Assembly: GCF_030271215.1 (NCBI RefSeq)
Contig: NZ_JASNGB010000033.1
Location: 1 to 19,316 of the forward strand
DNA from: Deinococcus rhizophilus
Lineage (GTDB): Bacteria > Deinococcota > Deinococci > Deinococcales > Deinococcaceae
Reading direction: 5' to 3'
Length of the DNA stretch: 19,316 nt
Made by a program: the position numbers and the translations under genes
Part shown: positions 1 through 12,097 of the stretch, in pieces
How positions within the stretch are numbered: position 1 is the stretch's first letter
Layout: each line of letters begins with the position of its first letter
The notes under the pieces: generated by a model
Database searches by the model: none
Told to the model about the DNA's origin: nothing
Seen by the model: only the letters and a program-made list of their open reading frames with translations

Positions 1-176
1 GGGTGGCTCACGCGGGCGGCGAGGTCGGCGGCGAGGCGGCGGCCCCGCGCCTGGGCGAGCGGCACGGTTTCGGTGCCTGGCGTGGGCAGCAGCGCCGCCA
101 ACCGTGCACGCGCTTCCGGGACGCTGACATGCATGGGAAAATCCAGCCGGACGGGGGCGGGGTCCTGGGAGGTCAT
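1..176 (-). CDS. moeA: Molybdopterin molybdenumtransferase MoeA, N-terminal fragment (runs off left edge)
   Basis: Only the first 58 codons lie in the window. Starting from the ATG at 176-174, the translation begins MTSQDPAPVRLDFPMHVSVP and continues through ARARLAALLP, GTETVPLAQARGRRLAADL and AARVSHP. This matches the start of MoeA, where a conserved helix (eAl..ll....tE.vpL..AlGRvLAedv.A....P) opens the domain. MoeA inserts molybdate into adenylylated molybdopterin in the cytoplasm, the last step of molybdenum cofactor synthesis. There is no Shine-Dalgarno sequence; a TATGCT hexamer sits 6 nt before the ATG, which suggests a leaderless mRNA. The neighbouring molybdenum hydroxylase operon at 861-4770 makes the assignment fit, since that enzyme needs the cofactor. 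The call rests on the N-terminus only; the catalytic domain is outside the window. Confidence 0.8.
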   Translation of the reverse strand, partial: MTSQDPAPVRLDFPMHVSVPEARARLAALLPTPGTETVPLAQARGRRLAADLAARVSH

Positions 177-182
177 GGCGGC

Positions 183-188
183 AGCATA
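183..188 (-). promoter_or_regulatory. -10 hexamer of leaderless moeA promoter
   Basis: TATGCT on the minus strand, 6 nt before the moeA ATG. No Shine-Dalgarno sequence intervenes and no clear -35 is visible. The same arrangement recurs at several genes here. Confidence 0.55.
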
Positions 189-224
189 GGCGGGCGGCAT
201 GGGCCGGGGCCGGGGGCCAGGGGG

Positions 225-230
225 TAGACT
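225..230 (+). promoter_or_regulatory. Possible -10 hexamer for slyD
   Basis: TAGACT fits the TANNCT form seen at other genes in the window. A start about 7 nt downstream would give a leader of roughly 44 nt, which carries the GGAG ribosome site just before slyD. No good -35 is visible. It lies back to back with the moeA promoter. Confidence 0.35.
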
Positions 231-280
231 CCTGGGGCAAGTCTGCCGACTCTTTCCACATTCACCGAACGGAGAACCCC

Positions 281-760
281 ATGAACATCACCCAGGACAA
301 GGTTGTCGAGATCGACTACGTGCTCAAGGTCGAGGGCGAGGTCGTCGATGCCAGCGAGCAGGGCGAGCCGCTGACCTACCTGCACGGCCACAACAACATC
401 ATCCCCGGTCTGGAGCGGGCGCTGGAAGGCAAGCGCTCCGGCGACAGCCTCCACGTCACCGTGCAGCCCGAGGACGGCTACGGTGCCCGCGACGAGGACA
501 ACGTCGAGGTGCTTGACCGCGAGGACTTCGACGACGACATCGAGGTCGACGCGACCTACTACGCGCAGGCCGAGGACGGCTCCGTGCTGCCCTTCACCGT
601 CCTGTCGGTCGACGGCGACACGGTGCGGGTGGACTTCAACGCGCCCCTCGCGGGCAAGGTGCTCGACTTCGACGTGACCGTCCGCGCCGTTCGCGACGCC
701 ACCGCCGAGGAGCTGGAGCACGGCCACGCCCACACGCCGGGGATGCACGACGAGGAGTGA
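281..760 (+). CDS. slyD: FKBP-type peptidyl-prolyl isomerase, SlyD family
   Basis: A 159-residue cytoplasmic protein of SlyD type, which speeds proline cis-trans isomerisation during folding. The FKBP half-domain at residues 1-68 contains the signature around LHGHNNIIPGLERAL (34-48) and the PEDGYGA segment. An inserted chaperone flap (roughly 69-120) follows, then the closing strand NAPLAGKVLDFDV (120-132). The C-terminus keeps a short histidine cluster (H147, H149, H151) in an acidic tail. In Escherichia coli a much longer His/Cys tail binds nickel; here it is minimal, so a metal-delivery role is uncertain. The start is set by GGAG about 6 nt before the ATG. The gene is divergent from moeA and ends at a strong terminator. 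Confidence 0.92.
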   Translation: MNITQDKVVEIDYVLKVEGEVVDASEQGEPLTYLHGHNNIIPGLERALEGKRSGDSLHVTVQPEDGYGARDEDNVEVLDREDFDDDIEVDATYYAQAEDGSVLPFTVLSVDGDTVRVDFNAPLAGKVLDFDVTVRAVRDATAEELEHGHAHTPGMHDEE

Positions 761-845
761 GCGCTTGGCGCTTGGCCGTCAGCTTCCAGCAACAAAGAAC
801 GCTCCAGCTTCAGGCCGGAGCGTTCTTTGTTGCGCTGAGCGCTGA
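761..845. repeat. Heptamer tandem repeats flanking the terminator
   Basis: Two copies of GCGCTTG (761-774) lie left of the hairpin, and two copies of GCGCTGA (832-845) lie on its right edge. They are imperfectly related as inverted copies. They resemble degenerate short tandem repeats that fill other intergenic gaps here. Confidence 0.5.
790..832. terminator. Bidirectional intrinsic terminator between slyD and the molybdenum hydroxylase operon
   Basis: A perfect 16-bp inverted repeat (790-805 with 817-832) around an 11-nt loop. The outer arms are A-rich on the left and T-rich on the right (GTTCTTTGTTG), so the transcript from either side forms a stable hairpin ending in a U-rich tract. It lies between the convergent stops of slyD and the FAD-subunit gene. 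Confidence 0.85.
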
Positions 846-860
846 GGGCTGACCGCTCCC

Positions 861-1652
861 CTACACCCTCGCCGCCGCCCGTCCCGCCAGCACGTCCACC
901 AGATGCGCCCGGTACTCGGGGCTGGCGAAGCGGTCGCCCAGCAGGTTCGCGGCGTCCACCAGCCCCTCCCCGGCGGGCTGTCCCGCGTTCAGGCGCTCTT
1001 CGAGGAGGGGCAGGCGCTCGGCCCTCTCCCCCGCCCCGGTGTAGGCGGCCCGAATCTCGCCGTCCGCGTGCCTGACGACGGCGACTCCGGCGATCGCGTA
1101 GTGGCTGGCCGGATGCTTGAACTTCTCGTAGGCGCTCCCGCGCACGCTGGCCGGGATGCGGATGTGGGTCAGCAGTTCGCCGAGCCCCACCGCGCTCTCG
1201 AACATGCCCACGAACATCTCGTCGGCGGGCACGGTGCGCTCACCGCCGGGGCCACGAATGACGAACTCCACGCCGAGGGCCAGGGCCGCTGCCGGATAGT
1301 CCGCGCTGGGATCGGCGTGCGCGAGCGAGCCGCCGATGGTGCCCCGGTTGCGGACCATCGGGTCCCCGACCTCGTGGGCGACCTCGGGAAAGAGGGGCAG
1401 CTCGGAGCGCAGGACCTGCGCGTGGGTGGTCATCGCGCCCACCACGAACACGTCGCCCTCGCGCCGGATGCCCCGCAGCTCCTCTAGCCCGAATACGTCG
1501 AGCAGCGCGGGCGGTTGGGCCAGCCGCAGCCGCATGGCGGGCAGGAGCGAGTGCCCTCCCGCGATCACCTTGAGGTCCGGATTCTCGGCCATCATCGCCA
1601 GGGCTTCCTGCACGCTGCTGGCGCGGTGGTAGTCGAAATTGGCTGGGTACAT
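861..1652 (-). CDS. Molybdenum hydroxylase FAD-binding (medium) subunit, CoxM/CutM-like
   Basis: 263 residues, the usual length for the FAD subunit of CO dehydrogenase/xanthine dehydrogenase family enzymes. This subunit passes electrons from the iron-sulfur subunit to the final acceptor. The two FAD-binding signatures are present: AGGHS near residues 31-35 (AGGQS in classic CoxM) and TIGGSLAHADP at 105-115. The N-terminal FDYHRASSVQEAL segment is typical. The start is chosen by GGAGGG about 5 nt before the ATG at 1652. It is the last gene of the leftward three-gene operon, 128 bp after the large subunit, and ends near the shared terminator. The exact substrate of the complex cannot be read from this subunit. 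Confidence 0.9.
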   Translation of the reverse strand: MYPANFDYHRASSVQEALAMMAENPDLKVIAGGHSLLPAMRLRLAQPPALLDVFGLEELRGIRREGDVFVVGAMTTHAQVLRSELPLFPEVAHEVGDPMVRNRGTIGGSLAHADPSADYPAAALALGVEFVIRGPGGERTVPADEMFVGMFESAVGLGELLTHIRIPASVRGSAYEKFKHPASHYAIAGVAVVRHADGEIRAAYTGAGERAERLPLLEERLNAGQPAGEGLVDAANLLGDRFASPEYRAHLVDVLAGRAAARV

Positions 1653-1780
1653 GGGTTCCCTCCGGGATGGGGGTCAGTGGTGAGTGGAAAGTGGTCGATG
1701 GGAACTTGAGCGAGTGCATCCGCTTTTGCGGCACTTTCTCTGTTCAGGCTCTGTTCAGGACGGCCCACTCACGGCTCTTT
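1653..1780. other. Intra-operon spacer with tandem repeat and hairpin
   Basis: 128 bp between the large- and medium-subunit genes. It holds a perfect 11-bp tandem duplication CTCTGTTCAGG at 1738-1759. It also has a small hairpin (CCGC TTTT GCGG, 1720-1731, with GTGC/GCAC flanks) and a degenerate GTGAGTGG-like run at 1675-1692. No internal promoter is evident. Confidence 0.5.
1738..1759. repeat. Perfect 11-bp tandem repeat (2 copies)
   Basis: CTCTGTTCAGG occurs twice in direct contact in the spacer between the large and medium subunit genes. Confidence 0.8.
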
Positions 1781-4171
<2,391 letters not shown>

Positions 4172-4278
4172 GTTTCCCTCCGGGAAGGCGTGTGGCCTGC
4201 GGCGAGTGGCCCGTGGAGAGGAGGCCCGGTGTTCTCCACACGCCATAAGCCACGGGCCACAGGCTCTCAGTCAGGCTT
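4172..4278. other. Structured spacer between small and large subunit genes
   Basis: 107 bp containing two interlocking perfect inverted repeats: GTGGCCCGTGG (4206-4216) with CCACGGGCCAC (4250-4260), and GGCGTGTGG (4187-4195) with CCACACGCC (4236-4244). An inner GGAGA/TCTCC pair lies between them. The two long stems cross, so they cannot both form. No U-tract follows, so this is not an ordinary terminator. Confidence 0.6.
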
Positions 4279-4770
<492 letters not shown>

Positions 4771-5090
4771 GGCCGCCTCCTGGCGCGGGGAGCAAGAGGG
4801 AAAGACGGGGAGCGTTCCAGCATGGTCGACCTCCGGGTGGGGGGTGAGCGGGCGGGACAGGCAGGGACCGGGTTGTGTGTACCTGCCTATTCAAGCATGA
4901 ACGCCGCCCGCCTGCGCCCGGATGCGTCCGGGGTGCCCCTGCCCCGCTCTAGACCTGGTGTTCCCGGTGACAGACCCTGTTGGTGTAGGGTGTACGCTGT
5001 TATCACGACCGGGGCAGACCCCCCGGCGGCTTTTTGTGGGTGTACCCTGCCCCGGAGCCAACTCGTGAATTTCTTCACTGGAGAGTGTGC
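4771..5090. other. 320-bp divergent intergenic region
   Basis: It separates the molybdenum hydroxylase operon from ndh, so it should hold both promoters. I see no convincing promoter for the leftward operon. For ndh there is a weak candidate, TTGGTG (4980-4985) with TATCAC (5001-5006), spaced 15 nt. The ndh-proximal part (5009-5055) can form alternative hairpins. The 4771-4975 part has no gene I can support. Confidence 0.4.
5009..5055 (+). promoter_or_regulatory. Possible attenuator-like leader of ndh
   Basis: CCGGGG at 5009-5014 can pair with CCCCGG at 5021-5026, a hairpin followed by CGGC and five Ts (5031-5035), like an intrinsic terminator. The same strand, extended to CCGGGGCAG (5009-5017), can instead pair with CTGCCCCGG (5047-5055). 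The two structures exclude each other. Stems of 6 and 9 bp in GC-rich DNA can arise by chance, and the transcript start is not known. Confidence 0.3.
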
Positions 5091-6230
<1,140 letters not shown>

Positions 6231-6240
6231 TCGGCGTGGG

Positions 6241-6304
6241 GTCGAGAGGTCGAGAAGTCGGGGGGGCTGCCTGCGGGTGGCCCCCTCCCCTTTGGGGGTG
6301 GCAG
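6241..6304. other. Post-ndh spacer: short tandem repeat and weak hairpin
   Basis: GTCGAGAG, GTCGAGAA and a partial third copy run from 6241 to 6260. A GC-rich region follows in which CTGCC (6267-6271) can pair with GGCAG (6300-6304) around an inner CCCC TTT GGGG. It lacks a T-tract, so terminator function is doubtful. Confidence 0.3.
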
Positions 6305-6351
6305 CGGGCGGGAAAGGCCCCTCTGTCAGACCTCTGCACGAAGACCCCCTC

Positions 6352-6357
6352 TACACT
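6352..6357 (+). promoter_or_regulatory. -10 hexamer of leaderless DUF4388 gene
   Basis: TACACT, 7 nt before the ATG at 6365. There is no ribosome site between them and no clear -35. Confidence 0.55.
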
Positions 6358-6364
6358 GCCCCGC

Positions 6365-6889
6365 ATGGTGCGCGGTGATCTGGCGGTCTTTGGGTTCCTG
6401 CCCGTGATGCAGATGCTGCTGTCGAGCGGTCGCCGGGGGCGGCTGAGCGTGGCGCACGCACGGGGCGGCGAGGTGTGGGTCGAGCCGGGCGAACTGGTGC
6501 ACGCCCGCTCCGGGGGGCTGACCGGGGAGGGTGCCCTGCAGGTCCTGAGCACCCTGGACGCGGGGCACTTTACCTTTGCACCCGACGTGCCCGCCGCCGA
6601 GCACACGCTCTCGCTGCGGCGCGAGGCCGCCCTGCGCCGCTTGATCGAGGAATCGGACGCCTGGGGGCCGCTGCTGCACGTCTTTTCCGACTGGAGCCGA
6701 CCGCTGCGCTTCACCGACCGCTGGACCGATGCCCAGCCTGTCACCCGCTCGCAGTACGCGGCCCTGAGCCTCGTGCCCGAGGGCCTGCCGCTGCGAACCA
6801 TGCTCGACCGCTGCGGCCTGCCTCCCCGGAACGCCCTGGAGACCATTCACCCGTTCGTGACGGCGGGGCTGGTCGAGGTGGCAGGTTAG
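6365..6889 (+). CDS. DUF4388 (PATAN-type) domain protein
   Basis: 174 residues. The N-terminal part (about 1-100) fits DUF4388: MVRGDLAVFGFLPVMQMLLSSGR, then a GRLSV strand, GEVWVEPGELVHARSG, a GEGALQVL helix and the GHFTF strand. This follows the family pattern of a small domain found in bacterial regulatory and gliding-motility proteins, with a putative protein-protein interaction role. The C-terminal part (about 100-174) may be a winged-helix-like bundle (LPLRTMLDRCGLPPRNALETIHPFVTAGLVEV). The start is set by the domain boundary and by the TACACT box 7 nt upstream. Its stop overlaps the stop of the convergent gene by 4 bp. No enzymatic motif is visible; the partner is unknown. Confidence 0.75.
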   Translation: MVRGDLAVFGFLPVMQMLLSSGRRGRLSVAHARGGEVWVEPGELVHARSGGLTGEGALQVLSTLDAGHFTFAPDVPAAEHTLSLRREAALRRLIEESDAWGPLLHVFSDWSRPLRFTDRWTDAQPVTRSQYAALSLVPEGLPLRTMLDRCGLPPRNALETIHPFVTAGLVEVAG

Positions 6890-7431
6890 ACCCGGACCTC
6901 GCCCAGCGCGGAGAGCGGCACCGTTCCCCGGTACAGCACGTGGGGCACGTCCGACCAGAGGATCAGCGGGGCCTGCGTCGGGAGGGTCCGCAGCCGTGCC
7001 AGGGTTGCGGCAGGCGGCTTGCTGACCCGCGCCAGCGTGGGGGCGTCGTAGGGGCCGTAGTCCTCCGGGACGGGCGGGATGTAGCGTCCATCCGGCCAGG
7101 GGCGCACCCGCTTCACGCACGCCCACGCCGGGTTCAGCGCATCCGCCCGCAGGGTCCAGAAGCGGAGCGGAGGCACCTCACGGCCCGACGCCCGGACAGC
7201 CTCCAGCAGCGGGCCAGGATGAACGGGCGAGAAGAACAGCACGTCGCCCCAGCCGCAGCCCAGAGGGAGCACCCGTTCGGCGGCCAGTTCCTCGCGGCCC
7301 GCGTATTTGGCGGCCTCGCGGGTATACACGTCGGGGTAGGTGTCGCGCAGGGCGCTCAGCGGCAGCAACCTGTCGCCGCGCACGTCTCGCACCGCCCGGT
7401 GGTAGAGCGTGAATTCGCTTAAAGCTGGCAT
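6886..7431 (-). CDS. Conserved-looking hypothetical protein (181 aa)
   Basis: I do not recognise this protein. It is soluble, with no signal peptide or membrane segment. The N-terminal third reads LYHRAV...LLPLSALRDTYPDVYTREAAKYAGREEL, followed by PLGCGWGDVLFFSPVHPGPLLEAVRASG and, at the end, LILWSDVPHVLYRGTVPLSAL. The mix of conserved-looking C, W, H and G residues and good codon use argue that it is a real gene. A start at 7431 is preferred because sequence upstream on this strand overlaps the T-box leader of the divergent operon. No clear ribosome site is seen. Its TAA overlaps the TAG of the convergent DUF4388 gene. The LYH opening faintly recalls ADP-ribosyltransferase-fold proteins, but this is not enough for a call. 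Confidence 0.6.
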   Translation of the reverse strand: MPALSEFTLYHRAVRDVRGDRLLPLSALRDTYPDVYTREAAKYAGREELAAERVLPLGCGWGDVLFFSPVHPGPLLEAVRASGREVPPLRFWTLRADALNPAWACVKRVRPWPDGRYIPPVPEDYGPYDAPTLARVSKPPAATLARLRTLPTQAPLILWSDVPHVLYRGTVPLSALGEVRV

Positions 7432-7482
7432 CGCCCCAGGGTGACCGCCCCGCGTCTCCCCCACCATTCGCCAGGAGGCGGA

Positions 7483-7511
7483 TTGAAACCCGCCCGCCCG
7501 CGCCCGAGACT
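7483..7511 (+). promoter_or_regulatory. Promoter of the T-box/Nudix/valS operon
   Basis: TTGAAA (7483-7488), a 17-nt spacer and GAGACT (7506-7511). The -10 is imperfect, but the spacing is ideal. A start near 7517 would place the first T-box nucleotides (GAGCAGTGACC) right at the 5' end of the RNA. Confidence 0.55.
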
Positions 7512-7515
7512 CCCC

Positions 7516-7803
7516 GAGCAGTGACCGGGAGGAGTACCCGGCAGGAGCGCACCCACAGAGAGCCGGGGCCATGGCTGAAAGCCCCAGCGGGAGGGCGCAC
7601 CGGGGAAAGTCGCCCGCGAGCGTGGGGGAAGAAAGGCACCTGAACGGGAGCCGAGTAGAGCCTTCCGGGACGCGCCCGAGACAGCGCGGCACGAGTGCCC
7701 CACACGGGTGGGGAAACGCGGTGGTACCACGGGACATACAGCCTCACGTCTCGTCCGCATCCGGCACACGCCGGTCGGACGGGGCGTTCTTCGTTTTCTC
7801 TCT
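7516..7803 (+). promoter_or_regulatory. T-box riboswitch, valine specific (GUC specifier)
   Basis: All main T-box parts are visible. Stem I has the AGTA motif at 7533-7536. A CCCGG/CCGGG stem (7537-7541 with 7600-7604) leads into the specifier loop GAAAGTC, whose GTC (7609-7611) is a valine codon. Higher up are the AGAGAG bulge (7557-7562) and a GGGGC/GCCCC apical stem (7564-7568, 7581-7585). The antiterminator carries GGTGGTACCACG at 7720-7731; its TGGT (7722-7725) can pair with an ACCA acceptor end. The terminator follows at 7746-7787. Uncharged tRNA-Val is expected to stabilise the antiterminator and let transcription proceed. The element lies upstream of the Nudix and valS genes, and the valine codon agrees with the downstream synthetase. 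Confidence 0.93.
7746..7803 (+). terminator. T-box terminator hairpin
   Basis: A 12-bp outer stem with two G-U pairs (7746-7757 with 7776-7787) and an inner CCGGC/GCCGG stem (7761-7765, 7770-7774), followed by the T-rich run TTCTTCGTTTTCTC. It is the regulated terminator of the riboswitch. Confidence 0.85.
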
Positions 7804-7829
7804 TCGCAAGACTGTCCGCAGGAGCCCGT

Positions 7830-8296
7830 ATGGTCACCTTTCAGAACCTCGAAGAAGCCCGCGCTCACGCCAGCGCCCACCACCTGCGGGAAAGGGCGGT
7901 CTGCCAGATCACCAGGCCAACCCGGGGAGGCACCGGGCTGCTGGTCTTCGACCACGTTCCCGACAACGGGTCCGGCGTGCAGATCGTGGCGGGGGGAGTG
8001 GACCCCGGCGAGACGCCCGCCGAGGCCGCGCTGCGGGAGGTGCAGGAAGAAACCGGGCGCACGGGCTTTCGCCTGGAGGGATACCTGGGCAGCGCCGGGT
8101 GGATCAACGAGACCTATGCCAAGCGCGAGCTGCGCCACTTCTACCACCTGACCGCCCCGGCGGGACTCCCGGACACCTGGGACCACGCCGCCAACGGCCA
8201 CCTGTTCCGCTTCCGCTGGGAGGCGCTCTCCACCGCCCGACTTGACTGGGAGATGGACGTCTTCCTCCACGCCCCCACCCCCGAGGAGACCCCCGC

Positions 8297-8300
<4 letters not shown>
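7830..8300 (+). CDS. Nudix hydrolase
   Basis: 156 residues, the size of a single Nudix domain. The Nudix box is complete except for its last hydrophobic position: G55-x5-E61-x7-R69-E70-V-x-E73-E74-x-G76, then R77. The glutamates of REVQEE bind the magnesium used to split nucleoside diphosphate-linked substrates. The substrate cannot be read from the sequence. AGGAG sits 5 nt before the ATG at 7830, deciding the start over longer frames that cross the riboswitch. The stop overlaps the valS start (ATGA, 8297-8300), so translation of the two is probably coupled. Its place inside the T-box operon means it should rise when charged tRNA-Val falls. A role in removing diadenosine tetraphosphate, a by-product of synthetases, is a guess. 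Confidence 0.88.
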
Positions 8301-11065
<2,765 letters not shown>

Positions 11066-11173
11066 GCCGGAGTCTGGGGGGAGTCCCGCTGCCTGGGGGG
11101 GTGGTGGGACCCTTCATTCGGGAGTGGCAGAGAAACGACAGGCGCTCTGCCGCACAGGGCGCATCCTGACCCC
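11066..11173. other. Spacer between valS and the Nif3-like gene
   Basis: 108 bp. A hairpin GGCGCTCTG/CAGGGCGC (11141-11149 with 11155-11162) has one G-U pair and abuts the hexamer CATCCT (11162-11167), a weak -10 6 nt before the next ATG. No T-tract is present, so termination after valS is unclear. Confidence 0.35.
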
Positions 11174-11848
11174 ATGACCCCGCCCACCCTGCAAGACCTC
11201 GCCCGCTGGCTCCGGGCCGAACTGGGCGAGCCGGAGCCGCTGCGCCGGGACGGTCCCGCCGGGGTGCGGCGGCTGGCCCTCGCGCTGGAACCCGCCGACT
11301 TGCCGCCGACGGTGGAGGCCGACGCCCTCTTCCTGCACCGCTCGCGCCGGGTGGGGGACGGCTGGCCGGGGCTGGGCGTGCTGACCGCCCACGACGGCTT
11401 CGACACCCACCTGACGACCGGGCCGAACCGCAGGCTGGCGCGGGCGCTGGGCTGGAGCGACGTGGAGGAGGTCATGTGGGAAGGCCGCGTCGTGGGGCTG
11501 AGCGCGACTCCGCCCCAACGCGGGTGGGCCAGCTTCCGCGCCGCGCTGCACGCCGAACTGGGCGGCGAGGACGACGCCTGGCCGCCCCAGCCGCCCGCCG
11601 GGTCACTGCGGCTGGCCCTGATGAACGCGATGAATCCGGCGCTCGTCGGGCACGTCGCCGGACTGGGAGTCCGGGTCTACCTCACCGGGCAGCTTCGGCC
11701 CTCGGCGGTGGGGGCGGCGCGGGAGCGGGGACTGGGCGTGGTCGCGCTGGGGCACCGCCGCACCGAGGTGTGGGGGCTGCGGCGGCTGGCGCGGGAGCTG
11801 GAGGGGGCCTTTCCGGGCCTGGAGACGCGGGTGTACGGAAGTGCCTGA
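11174..11848 (+). CDS. Nif3-like dinuclear metal center protein
   Basis: 224 residues, somewhat shorter than the usual 250 or so. It follows the Nif3/YbgI pattern: an opening helix TLQDLARWLRAEL, a strand ending in the first ligand region (DALFLHRSRR, where the family has HH), then GVLTAHDGFDTHLTTGPNRRLARALG. That last segment matches the family's S.HtnlD....G.n..La..lG. The C-terminal ligand motif is GHRRTE (H194, E198). The second histidine of the first motif is arginine here (R56), so metal binding may be altered. The family's biochemical role is unsettled (annotated at times as GTP cyclohydrolase I type 2). There is no ribosome site; CATCCT lies 6 nt upstream of the ATG. Confidence 0.75.
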   Translation: MTPPTLQDLARWLRAELGEPEPLRRDGPAGVRRLALALEPADLPPTVEADALFLHRSRRVGDGWPGLGVLTAHDGFDTHLTTGPNRRLARALGWSDVEEVMWEGRVVGLSATPPQRGWASFRAALHAELGGEDDAWPPQPPAGSLRLALMNAMNPALVGHVAGLGVRVYLTGQLRPSAVGAARERGLGVVALGHRRTEVWGLRRLARELEGAFPGLETRVYGSA

Positions 11849-11851
11849 GGC

Positions 11852-12052
11852 TCAGCGCTTCTCTTCGCGGGTGTCGATCCCGAGGGGGAGGTAGGCCGGG
11901 CAGGTCCCCACGGCAGAGGTGCCCAGCATCACGGCGGCCAGGGTGCCGCTCGCCAGGGCCAGCGGGCCACGGGTGGTGGCTGCCAGCCCGATCAGGCCCA
12001 CGCCCGCCACGGTGCGGAGGGTGCGGTCGGTGGTGCCCATATTCTTCTGCAT
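11852..12052 (-). CDS. DUF2892 (YgaP-type) small membrane protein
   Basis: 66 residues. The opening QKNMGTTDRTLRTVAGVGLIGLA matches DUF2892 (kknMG..DR..R...g..l..l). The middle is hydrophobic and should form one or two membrane helices (about 15-50), and it ends with TCPAYLPLGIDT, the family's CP.Y..LGi.T. In other bacteria this domain is often alone or fused to a rhodanese and linked to sulfur handling. Here it lies just downstream of a cysteine desulfurase, but it has its own TACACT box 6 nt before the ATG, so it is probably transcribed separately as a leaderless mRNA. Its stop is only 3 bp from that of the convergent Nif3-like gene. Confidence 0.82.
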   Translation of the reverse strand: MQKNMGTTDRTLRTVAGVGLIGLAATTRGPLALASGTLAAVMLGTSAVGTCPAYLPLGIDTREEKR

Positions 12053-12058
12053 GGGCCC

Positions 12059-12064
12059 AGTGTA
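12059..12064 (-). promoter_or_regulatory. -10 hexamer of leaderless DUF2892 gene
   Basis: TACACT on the minus strand, 6 nt before the ATG at 12052. A small GGCCC/GGGCC hairpin (12065-12078) lies directly upstream, between this box and the cysteine desulfurase stop. Confidence 0.55.
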
Positions 12065-12097
12065 GGCCCGTCAGGGCCGGCGCTTCTGGGCCTCGCC

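Noticed and set aside
4172..4246. A longer N-terminus for the large molybdenum hydroxylase subunit, starting at 4246
   Set aside because: The extra 25 residues come from the inverted-repeat spacer. GGAGG before the ATG at 4171 and the family N-terminus favour the shorter form.
4903..5090. A possible small gene in the divergent region before ndh
   Set aside because: Open frames there have no ribosome site, biased composition or recognisable motif, and overlap the probable ndh leader.
6267..6304. Terminator after ndh
   Set aside because: The possible hairpin has interrupted pairing and no T-tract, so it is noted only as a weak structure.
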